Source of the DNA: Diaporthe sp. PMI_573
Lineage: Eukaryota > Ascomycota > Sordariomycetes > Diaporthales > Diaporthaceae
Assembly: GCA_021399435.1 (NCBI GenBank)
Contig: JAJTUP010000001.1
Location: 868,001 to 932,000, forward strand
Length of the DNA: 64,000 nucleotides
Direction of reading: 5' to 3'
A program made the translations under genes and the position numbers. The notes under the pieces were generated by a model. The model was not told where the DNA came from. It saw only the letters and a list, made by a program, of their open reading frames with translations, and searched no databases. Shown one piece after another: positions 22,979-32,968 of this stretch; position 1 is the stretch's first letter; every line of letters starts with the position of its first letter.

Positions 22979-24746
22979 TGTGTACTGACTGGATAAACAA
23001 CGTTCTCAGCAATTCGATAGGAGAGGAAGGATGATACCCTCCGCGAACAAATTATGTAGCGGTCGCCATGGACTGGACTCCCAAGTCAGCCATCGTCGGA
23101 GAACCGCTCGGTCTCCGGGAAGAGCCACCTTGCTGGAGTCGTCTAGTTGTACGTGCGCACCGAAAGCGAAAGGCGCAATCCGGCCAGATCTACTCTGAAG
23201 CCCGCGATGTGTCATCGGACAATATGCTCGGCGGATTCCAACGTACCAGTTCCACACACAAAAGCATCCATAGAAGTTTTGGTCGCGGCCCATGTGGGCC
23301 TCCCACTTTCCGCGACCCCAAAACGAGTGTGAAAAGTGAGTGCATGACTACGTCCCCTCGAAGTAATTCACGCAGGCACCTTTTGGTCACATGCAGCCAC
23401 GAATTAGTTAAAGTCTTGGCTCCCGACAACGTGGCCGAAATGGGCGTATGCCTCAAGAACGTACGTTTTTCTCTACCAATTAGTCTTTAAACTACAGGCA
23501 CTCCATACAACAATGGTTCTCGGGATGTAGCACGATGATAGAGTTCGTGGTGGCCCCGGTTGTCCCCACCCTTCGCTGCAGTGACGCGGTCGCTCCACCA
23601 TCTCACGTGCGAAGGGCCGCTTCTTTTGCCAAGATACCATTTGGATGTACATTTTCCTGCTCATCTTTATTAAAAAAAAAAAAAAAAAAAAAAAGGGCGT
23701 GTTGCTGCTCTGAGTGGGTAAGACAGGTGAAACTGAATTCTATCATGATGGCAATGCATGGGTTAAAATATGCTCACCACAAGCAAATAGCTTTGTGAAG
23801 CTTCTGCGACTGATAGACTGCGGCATCCTATCAATTAACCAACTAATACGACGACAATGTAGTCCTGGATATATTCTAGTGAGGTGCCAATGATATTCCG
23901 TTTCACCATGAACGATCAATCGTGATACGTATTGATACGAGGCATGGGTTTGCTCTGTGAATTGCTCCAGCAAAGAGCAAGTTGTTGTTGAAACCCGAAG
24001 ACGAGGCCTCCCCACAATCACAGACGATGTGGACCGAAGTCGGGGTGGAGCAACATTGGACGGGACCAGTCTTGGCCAAAACGTCGGCAGACAGCCTTAC
24101 TGGTGAACGATTATGTGATCAGAAAATCTAGGACCTATTCATTCTATGTGTTGAGGGTCTGCTTATATGCGAATTTGATATTTGCTAGTTGAATTGCGCC
24201 GAATCGGTTCGCTTTACTAGCCTGATGGCTTATGCTGGTGCAGGAAATTCACCGCACGGTGAGAAATTCGACCTCCCATTTGAGGAAGAGGGAAAAGTTT
24301 GACCCGGAAGGTCAAGATCACATCCTTGCTGTCACTACTCAAACATCAAGCTCGACTGTCCACAAGTGTCCACTAAGGATCCAACAGACGGGGTCCTCGG
24401 ATTCCCGGGGGTGACACGCCTCGTAGAATGCAGCCTTTCAAGGGCTGGAGAGTTTGTGGGACTGTAAGACCCATATTGTAGTGGATTTGCATGCACTTCT
24501 GTTATCAGATCCATTTTGAATCCACAATGAATTTATCTGATCGTCCGTGCTTCAACGGCCAGCCTTCAGCCCTGGAGCGAGACCTGAGTCGAGCCCCTGG
24601 AGTATCAATCGGTGAACGAACGGAACCAGTGATGTTGAGAGGTCTGCGACATTGTCCTGAAAACTATTAGATGACGTCCTCGCATTGAAGACAGCAAAAG
24701 CTCCCAGTTCAGTATCATTAGGACATCTGCTCGGAAGATAAACACC
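22979..24746. promoter_or_regulatory. Long divergent spacer between transporter and regulator
   Basis: This 1.77-kb spacer has no supported gene, although the minus strand stays open for short runs (for example 23456-23190). It must carry the promoters of both flanking genes. Near 23887 there is TGATATTCCG, only loosely like the cluster motif. I saw no exact copy of that motif here. Confidence 0.4.
23672..23694 (+). repeat. 23-base A homopolymer
   Basis: A run of 23 A preceded by TTTATT. It could be the tail of an old retroposed sequence, but no body of an element and no target duplication is visible upstream, so a simple homopolymer is the safer reading. Confidence 0.8.
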
Positions 24747-26213
24747 ATGCCGGAGACATTCTTTGTGGAAACAACACCCCAGTCCTCGACTAGCGAGTGT
24801 TGGACCTCCGACGGTCCACCGGTTGCAGCTCGACACGGCAAGGATCGCCTTGGCGTCAAGCTACGGAGCGCCTGCGACTTTTGCCATGCTGCCAAAGTGA
24901 AGTGCTCCGGGGGCTCTGCATGTGATCGGTGTCGGGTCCAAGACCTGCCTTGTACCTATAGCGTTGCCATGAGAGCGGGCAAACCCAAGGGCAGTTGCAA
25001 TCGGAAGACGCTGGACAAACACGCACGCATCCGCCAGCAGCATGCTGCAAGACATGCCAGTCTCGACTGGGGCTGGAGCCCGTCAACGACGATGGAGACG
25101 GGTGTCAACGAAGCCACGTGGTTTAACGGCGTTTTGCTCGGGATGGGTCTGCAGATGGAGGAGCAGAATACCCCAGGTTTTGACCACTTAAACTATGCCA
25201 GTGACGTAAGTATCTGGTTGTGAACCTCGGCAACTTTCATGCTTGATGGATCTCTTTGCTGACCATGTATCAAGCAGCCCCAGGCCGAATGCCTTCTTTC
25301 ACCACAGAGCCTGCCAGACCAAGGCTGCTGCTCAATTCCTGCCTTGACGGAAGAACCATCTTTCGACGCTCATCTTTCCACCTATAACGAAGTCAACTTT
25401 GAGATGCCCAACATGAACGCTGCCAGCAATATCTGCCCTAATATTGCCCCACTACCTTTCTCTCCTTCAGCCTCGCCCGACGCGGCTGTGCCGAATACCC
25501 CAGAGGAACAGGAGATGTGCACTTGTTTCGCAGACCAGACGGAATCTCTCAACAGACTCTACTCTTTTCACCGCACGGTTCAAGCACATACTAGAAGTCA
25601 TGGGTCCTCCCGGCCTGAAAACCTCTGCCGCCTCGACATCTCCATACAGCTTATCAATACGGCTCTCGACTCATCAAAATCTTTCTTAACCTGCACCCGC
25701 TGCTCAAAGGAGTCATGTTCAGTGCTCCTCACAGTATCCTCTCTTCAGCTGGTGATGCGACTATATGAATATGTCGTCGCAGAGATACAGTCCACCGGTA
25801 ACGGAGCCCCTTGCAGAGATAGAACGTCTTCAACGCTGGAGAGCCTCGGCAGCGAACAGTCACACATGTCATGTCGGTTGGGTGACTACGAAGTCAGTCC
25901 AGAAGAGTCTGCCGCGATCCGCCGCCTCGTGGTGCGGCGGGCTCTTCAGAAAGGCCGGGAAACACTGTCGGCACTGAAGGTGCTTTCAATGGGCGAGGAT
26001 TGTTGCGTCGAGGGTAACAGTGCCTCGGGCATACCACCCCCTCGGAAGTCATCCGACACGCGTGTGACGGCAAGGTCCGCGGGGACACAGTCACAAGACG
26101 GAGTCTTACCCGAGAACGACCTGACCGCAGCTGACGCTGCTTACCTCCAGCAGGTGGTGTGTCGTTGTGATGCAGTGTTGGACGTGTTTCTGCGAACGGT
26201 CTGTCCGGTGTAG
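24747..26213 (+). CDS. AflR-type Zn2Cys6 regulator, probable cluster-specific activator
   Basis: Two exons (24747-25205 and 25278-26213, 72-nt intron) give 464 residues. The zinc cluster is C43, C46, C53, C59, C62 and C69 (CX2CX6CX5CX2CX6C). It is followed by a short basic stretch, as in AflR-like regulators of fungal toxin and pigment clusters. The opening 'RSACDFCHAAKVKCSGG' is of the type found in GliZ/SirZ-like regulators. The rest is low in recognisable domains but Cys-rich (for example CTRCSKESC), as is common in this group. It is the outermost cluster gene and reads away from the transporter. I infer that it binds the CGG-containing motif in the NRPS/P450 and methyltransferase promoters. 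The acceptor could also lie 3 nt upstream, adding one Gln. Confidence 0.88.
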
Positions 26214-26667
26214 AATTGTAATAGAATTATAGGAAAGAAAAATTCCAGTCAAACTAAATAAGCGACAGTTAGACAAGATACACCATGCTCTACGATTCGT
26301 TCTGGAATCCTGGACTTCTGGCCTTTTAGTAACACGGACCCTCGCTATAGTGCAGCGGCGTTGGGCGCTATCTAAGGAAGAAATTCTGATTTAGCACCTG
26401 TCCCTGTCAATCTACACTGGTCGCCCTTTCGCTAGTTTGCTTTAGATTGCGACGGGGTTGTTACGTCGGAGTAGGCCAAGTAAGGCACGAACCAAAATTC
26501 AGTGAAAATGAGTTTCCATTTAGTTTCGTTCATACTTGAGCCGGGGCCGCTCGACCAACCTTGACCACCCCTTCATTTTCATACTCGTTCTTCTTTACTG
26601 CCTTCACGAACAAGATCACGCACATCTCACCTCGGACAACACATAGCCAAGTCAAAAATACGGTCAA

Positions 26668-27484
26668 ATGCCACCACGCCATCGAATACACATTCTGGGA
26701 CAGCGATTCCACTTGCGACCTCACGACAATGCTGTCGGTGTGATGGTTCAAGAGGAGGAGTCCCTTCCAGCGCCAACTATTGGCTGGGACAATAATCTGC
26801 ACGTGTCGACTTCAGCAACAATCTTTGGCTTCCATACACCGCCTTTCATTCCTGCGCTATGGCGCAGCCTCACGAAGACACAACCTGGCGGGTTGCTCAT
26901 GCGCCAACTGCGTCGCGCACAAGCCGTCTTCAACAACTTCCGTGACCTCTGGAATGACTTTTGTCTGTGGTCAAGCCAACGTCAACACCGCGAGCTGGAA
27001 CCAAGCCCTCCCGCATTGGATATGGGGGAGCAAATACGTTGGAGGGGTCTCAGAGCGGCACAGTATCAGATAGGGTACCAGGATCCATCCCCTGACCCAA
27101 AGTGGAGGGTGAAGCAGATCATCGAGGTCAAGGACTATAGCGACCGGAATCAAGTATTTCATGTTTACTGTCGAAATATGACTTGGTAAGTCGGAGGCTG
27201 CTGTTCACCCTTGCGATGCTTTTCAGGCTGACCAATCTCTAGGGCATGGAGAAATAGAGAATTCGGAGCATCTGAATGGAGGTTCCACTCACCGGTGTTC
27301 GGCCCCAACGGGAATCGCCTCCCGATAGTTGAGGAACCTCTCTGGTAAATTCAATGAAGCTGCCTGCGCATATGCACACTTGAATTCTAACTTTCAGGTA
27401 ATCGCGAGGAGCAAGGACGGACTCGTATGGCCAGGAGAAGACGGGACGGGTTGGAACAATATCTCTAACATTCCTTGGGTCTGA
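26668..27484 (+). CDS. Unrecognised hypothetical protein, 2-3 exons
   Basis: I do not recognise this family. Exon 1 (26668-27185) and exon 2 (from 27243) join across a 57-nt GTAAGT...CTAG intron in a frame that stays coding-like: WRVKQIIEVKDYSDRNQVF before the junction and WAWRNREFGASEWRFHSPVF after it. Reading on gives TAA at 27346-27348 and 207 residues. However, a GTAAAT donor overlaps that stop. A further open stretch (RSKDGLVWPGEDGTGWNN) ends in TGA at 27482-27484, so a third exon is plausible. I gave the longer span. The protein is Trp- and Arg-rich with no signal peptide or membrane segment. It lies just outside the regulator gene of the cluster, and whether it belongs to the pathway is unknown. 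Confidence 0.5.
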
Positions 27485-27860
27485 GAGTAGCCGATCGGCC
27501 ATTCAATGATCTCCATTCATGTTATGGCCAAATCCATGGGCTGGATATCATCATGGAATAATATTAATGAGAATTTTTCATGCCGAGTCGCTGTCAGGCC
27601 CTGATCAAAAACAGGTTGCAGGTTCACTTTGGTTTGTACCTGAAAGTTTTGCTTGTGCAGAATGGCTCCTTCGTGCCTTTGTAGTTGCAATTGGTTTCAT
27701 TCTCAATCTAGGTAGGGTCATTCGTCAAATCATCCCCAATCATACCAAACAATAGCTTTTCCTCATCAAACATCTCATTTCATGCAGTCTCTTGCGGCTA
27801 TCTGAGGATGTGTTGACACCTCAGAATTACCAGCGGGGCGTTATTCCATTTTGTCCTCTT

Positions 27861-28777
27861 TCAGGAAAGAAGAGGCTGTCTCTCAGTATCGTTACTGTTC
27901 TCAGCAGCCTCCGCCTGCAAGAACTTGATGAACTTGTAAAAGATAGCGGCAATGGTAGCGCCCAAGAAGGGACCAACCCAGTAAATCCAGTGCGCCGCGC
28001 CAAAGTCGAGTGTGATCAGGTCGGGCCCGAAGGTTCTAGCCGGGTTCAGGGAGCCACCAGTGTAGTAGATTCCGGGCAGCCTACGATGCTGAAGTCAGTT
28101 TGGATGTTCATTCCAATAAATGATGGGACCTGTTGCAAGATGTACTTACTCAGCCACGAAGAGGGCGAACCCAATGACGAGGGCAGCCAGTGCATTGCCC
28201 TCGTGCTTTTCAACAGCCATGAAGTAGATTGCGAGCATCAACTGCATGGTGAGGAAAGTCTCGATGAGCAGACCCTGCGCAATGGAGGCGCCGTGGCCAA
28301 GCTTTGTCTGAACGACGTAGGTGCCGGGGAAGATGCCCTTCACGACGGCTGAGGCCACAACGGCACCGAGGATCTGGGCGCCGGTCAAGAAGATGCCCTT
28401 GATCCAGTTCACCTTTCCGACGAGACACATTCCAAGAGTGACCTGATTCCCGTTCTGTCAGCGTCTGCTTGGTAGCACTGCGAAGATGTAGCAGACGTTG
28501 ATCAAAGACTTACAGCCGGGTTGAAAAGTCCTCCGCTGACTCTTGCGAAGATGGAAACGTTGACGGCCAGAGAGAACCCAAAGGCCAAGCTGATATACAG
28601 AAGCTGCGTGAGGTTGATGGCGCCCGGGTGGATATCATCTCCAGCATGGGAGGTGTCGGAGTTGGCGACTTGGGCGGCCGACAGTGCCATCAGCAGGAAC
28701 AAGAATGTTCCTACGGCCTCTCCGGAGATCTCAACAGCATGAAGCCGGAGGTGTTTAACGAAATTGTTAGGTGCCAT
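27861..28777 (-). CDS. Aquaporin (MIP family water channel)
   Basis: Three exons (28777-28514, 28442-28150, 28080-27861; introns 71 and 69 nt) give 258 residues with six hydrophobic helices. The two pore motifs are NPA at residues 86-88 (VSGGLFNPAVTLG) and NPA at 198-200 (GGSLNPARTFGPD). The second is followed by Arg201, the selectivity-filter arginine. Short termini and the AxTFGPD block indicate an orthodox water channel rather than the longer glycerol facilitators of fungi. It acts in the plasma membrane. It is convergent with the preceding hypothetical gene and shows no sequence link to the NRPS cluster. Confidence 0.95.
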
Positions 28778-30219
28778 GGCGGGAGATTGGTATGAAAATG
28801 TTGTGTTTCAGGCGGGCAGTAGATGTGCTGTCGAGACTTGAAGGGGTGCATCCAGATGTCGGTAGCAGGCAGAGGGATGGGCAGATATATATGTACAATT
28901 CTCGCAAGTTTTCCGAGGTTATGTACCTCATCGTGTGTTGAAGCGTCCCGATAACAGAACTTGTGGGGTCATGTCTTACAATGACTGGCCCGTGTGAACC
29001 AGCACGGCAGCCATGGGCAAAGAGCGGCATGAAATTATCTCGAAGGGAGTACAGCATATGCAAGATTCAGCGATCAGCGGTCAGGAGATGCCAGCCACAG
29101 CCGTCACAGTACTTGCCGAAGAGCAAGTGAACAGTGAGTAAACAATGTACTGTGCACTTTTCGCGGACACAACAAAAACCATAGCCTGGCAATCCACATC
29201 GATGCCCGACGTCTTCGATGAGGCGGTCATGTGGGTCAGTAACTGTACAGCTCATTCGGCCTTAGCCATCAAATACCACGGTCACCCTTGCAGGGACCCT
29301 GCATTTCAGGGCGAGAATGCAACACTCACCCACTCACAACGCAAAGCTTCACTCGTTCGACTTTTTTTTGTATGAATCAGCCGTTGATGCGAACCCTACG
29401 GGTAGTTGGATTGTACAAGGAGCAGGCCATCGGGACAGCCTCGACATAATTATGCTGCATTGAGAATTTCGCGTCTGACGTTTGCATGTGTTTACCCGAA
29501 CGAACACCGCCATAGTAACGCGTATCGCGGCCCCGTGAGTCAGTCGATCTTCACCAGTCGACGCGACCGGACCAGACCTCGGGTCAAGGGGATTGATTGG
29601 TTACCAATATACCGATATTAGTAGATCGGCAACCAGCTCTCCCAAAAACAGAGCCTGGTGTGACCAACACTGGCAAGGCAAGCCTGCCCATTGCCAGTGT
29701 CACTATTCCACATCTCACCGCTGGCCGGCTCGCTGCGACTCTTGTCTCGTGAACGTAGAATGGTACCGAATCGCAGCTTCCAAGTTGATCTCGCATGCCG
29801 CCCATGCACAAGAGTGTCGTTGCCGCTCGCACTGAGATAGTCTGCGAGCATGGTTCCTCCATAGTCCTTCGCGAACCCACCTGATAGTATAGGGCCATCT
29901 TCCCAATGGCTTAGCTGTGGAGCGGAAGCTTCCAAGCAATCAGGTAGGAAAGGTTCTTGCTCCCATACTGATTCCACCTGCATACGCACCGATCTCGGCA
30001 GGAAGAAACACATCATCAGAGAATCCAAAACTCTAGCATCTGAAACAAGTTTTAGCAAAAGACGTGAAGACTTAGTCTGCGCCATATCTTAGATTGAACG
30101 CAATGGAACGAGCTCGAAACTTATCACCCACATTATTACAGCAACGCAGATATGTTCAAAAGAAAATCGAAAACATCATCGTGGAACCCCTGTGGCTTGG
30201 TTATCTCCTGCCTGGTTGT
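28778..30219. other. Intergenic region, no supported gene
   Basis: This 1.44-kb stretch holds the aquaporin promoter. The longest open frame (minus 30085-29618, 155 codons) has no recognisable domain, and overlapping frames of similar quality exist on both strands. I see no RNA gene or transposon ends. Confidence 0.45.
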
Positions 30220-30429
30220 TCTATAGGAAGATGTTCGGTAGAAGATTTCCCCATTAGAGGTCTTCCCAAGGGAGGCTATTCCATAGGAGGTTATCTTATA
30301 GGAGGTTGTCCCATAGGAGGTTGTCCCATAGGAGGTTGTCCCATAGGAGGTTGTCCTATAGGAGGCTGTTATATAGGAGGCTATCATATGGGAGGTTATC
30401 CCACAGGAGACAATCCCACAGGAGGTTTA
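30220..30429 (+). repeat. 15-bp minisatellite, 14 units, open on both strands
   Basis: Fourteen head-to-tail units of consensus CCCATAGGAGGTTGT occupy 210 bp. The outer units are diverged and three central units are identical. Because 15 is a multiple of three, the array is open in several frames. The plus frame 30094-30462 reads repeated PIGGC-type pentapeptides within 122 codons. The minus frame 30387-30136 reads repeated SYGTT-type pentapeptides. Neither frame has a recognisable domain outside the repeat, so I do not call a gene. Confidence 0.9.
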
Positions 30430-31035
30430 GTAGTGAGCACTGTCGATATTATGGCTGCGTAGCAGACACCCGAGCAAGGCGCGTAAACTATGAAGTCGTC
30501 TCGTCCAAAAGGTACTCAATATGATGTTATACTTGCGGATGCACCAGTAAATGATTAGCTACGACGGTCATTAGTCTCTCGTCCCAGCTTCTCGAGGGTA
30601 CGATTTCTTACCGTCACTTGCGTGAAATGAACAGTATTGCCTCGTAACAACTACTAGGCGAGCGGTACCACTTTAAACCGATACTGGTTATCTATCCCCT
30701 TTAACCAACTTTGGAGTTATGCACCTAAGAAAGGATTCTTATGTGACGCCGTTATGGAAACTGACAGCTCATATCGGGTTCGCGGTACTCATGAACTATT
30801 TGTATTCTTTGAGTTCCTCTACTAAGCTGGAACGGCAATAAGTGTCCTATAAGGACAAGGAACAATGTGTCTTATCGACGATAACAGTGAGATTCGCTAT
30901 GCAAGGCTTTAAATAGTGACTTTCCAATCTACTTCTGCAAACCAGTGTTCTGTTAGATGCCACTATTTTATGGTGAGAAAGTATGTCCATAAAATTTTGC
31001 GGACTAGGAATATAACATAAAGACTTTCTCATACC
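30430..31035. other. A/T-rich intergenic region
   Basis: 606 bp with many stops in all frames and no recognisable feature. It lies downstream of the membrane-protein gene that ends at 31,036. Confidence 0.5.
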
Positions 31036-32202
31036 CTAGTCTGGACTTTGTGGTTGGAGCAAGGAGTCGACGGACAGCATTGGTATACCCCCGCCAATCC
31101 GAGGAAAAGAAGCCACAGGATCACCAGATTCCGTGAATAGAACGGCTGGCCGAACTCCGTCTCGATAGTTACGGTAACGGCTTTTTCTTTCATCGAATTT
31201 TAAATACAAGTGGCATGTGATCAGGCCACTCAGAAGGCTTGAACAGTTGAAATTAGCAGACGGTGAGGTCGGTGACAGCACAGTATTGTACGCTTTTCAT
31301 GTATTGTAGGTTACTCACATGAGGAATGGCAACACAGCCCCATTGATTGCTTGATCCGTGGGTAAATGGAGATCATACAACGCCAAGGCATAATAGCATT
31401 CGCCCCGGCTCTCACTGATAGACCCTGGGCACAGAAACTCCGGGATGTAAAAGAACACAATGGCGCTGTAAACCACGATGTCCAACCCGATTAGGATCTC
31501 GACAATCAAGGATAAATGTGGGAGCATCCAATGGAGTGAGCCACTCTCCAATATTGCGTAAATGTCGCTAAAAACACTGATGACTGTCTATTGAAGAAAA
31601 TGAGTTTACGACTGCAGGTCGTTGATTAGGGGGTAATCTTACCGATACCAGAAGATACAGGACAGCTCGATACTGACCGAACTTGAGGTGAATGTGGTTC
31701 CCGGGGAAACCTATTAGGCGTTGGGTGCCAAAAAAGAAACCAAGGAGGTATCTCAGCAAACAAAGCACAAAACGTGCAATTCGGAAGATACGCAAGTTCG
31801 AGGGGGAAAGGACAAATTGAGAACACCGTTCAAGTCCGGCAGCCCCCAGGCCCGAAGGCTGCTTGGAGGGTGATCGGTGATCGGGTCTTAGCGGGAAGTT
31901 TTCCTCACGTTGTGCACTCATTGCGTTGCCGGGGCGTCGGAACTTGATGTGGTAGACTTCTTCAGCTTGCTTGGACTTTTGACGCTCTTATGGAGAGCCA
32001 AAAAGAAATTTGTCTTAGATTGATGAAATGAAGGGTGATATATGCAGTCTGCAACAGGCCGTTTAGGCGGTGGCTCGAATAGAATGAACGTGGCGGAGTC
32101 GAGGAACACCCCTCCAATCGTGACAGTGAATATATATTGGAAACAGATGTCAGACAGTTCGAGCCCAGGTTCGTACAAGGTTGTGTTAGAACTTAGCCTC
32201 AT
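31036..32202 (-). CDS. Putative multi-pass membrane protein, unrecognised family
   Basis: The 3' half is well supported: an exon ending at 31643, an exon 31587-31319 (phase-0 entry) and a last exon 31237-31036 join with introns of 55 and 81 nt. Together they give continuous sequence with membrane segments (FGQYRAVLYLLVSTVISVF, LIVEILIGLDIVVYSAIVFF, VLPFLILLSGLITCHLYL). The 5' half is less certain. An opening exon from 32202 (with SDICFQYIFTVTIGGVFLD) probably joins near 31990 to a stretch that reads QAEEVYHIKFRRPGNAMSAQ, but the donor there is not a consensus one. If the upstream exon is wrong, ATG 31921 could start the protein. It is divergent from the DUF6536-type gene, and both are membrane proteins. 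Confidence 0.55.
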
Positions 32203-32968
32203 ATGGTCTATGGGAGAAGCGAGATTTATTATGCCTTGCTCACAGGAGTGCCCGTCAAGTTTAGCTCCCAGTTTTGGCTAGGAGATGATGAAAAGGAACT
32301 GTGGGGGGCGGGGGGCTGGAGTAAGTTCGAAAGTTGGAAATAGGGCGAAGTAATGATTAACCATGCAAGGGAGGAGGCGGCCGAAGAAGAATGTGGCAGC
32401 ACAAACGTCAACTGTGACCTGTCTCTAGCATACACGGAATATGCAACAGACATGTCTCTCTTGCATGACAGCCAGCCACTCAAGCAAGCATTGGTGAAGC
32501 TCCTCGGGCAGTTGAAGCAGAATGGATAACCACACAAGTGAGTAATATACATCTGTATACTTTGAGGCAGAAGTGTGTGGACGCCATTGGTTCAGAAAGA
32601 TTGACGGTATCCTGGTAAGACATAAGTTAACTGGTCACTCTCATTGTCAACTGCGCATTCAAATCTAATAATAGGCTCGAACACATGCCGTGTCACGAAA
32701 AGGCTAGGATGCCTCACACCGGTCAGCCAGCATATCTGTACAATTTTGCGGCGAGATGCGTTTGCGGCTGAGCAACATCCATGGGTTACTATTTTGGACC
32801 TTAGAGAGGGGGCCGCCCCCATCGAAAAGCGATGCAAGCCTCCACGTTCCACATGTCGCAGATACACATCAAGTATTATTGACTATAACCTATAGCCAAA
32901 GTTTTCTGTCCCCAGATCAGAGCAGTACATCGGGACATGGACACCCATTCATTTCCTCTTCTCCTATC

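Noticed and set aside
23672..23694. Poly-A tail of a retroposed element
   Set aside because: No element body, reverse-transcriptase trace or target-site duplication is visible next to the A run.
9664..26213. Calling the cluster an epipolythiodiketopiperazine (gliotoxin-like) cluster
   Set aside because: The NRPS layout fits, but none of the sulfur-incorporation or dithiol-oxidase genes is present in the window.
29618..30085. 155-codon minus-strand open frame as a gene
   Set aside because: There is no domain or splice context, and equally long overlapping frames lie on the other strand.
30220..30429. CRISPR-like array
   Set aside because: The units are contiguous 15-mers without unique spacers, and the genome is eukaryotic.
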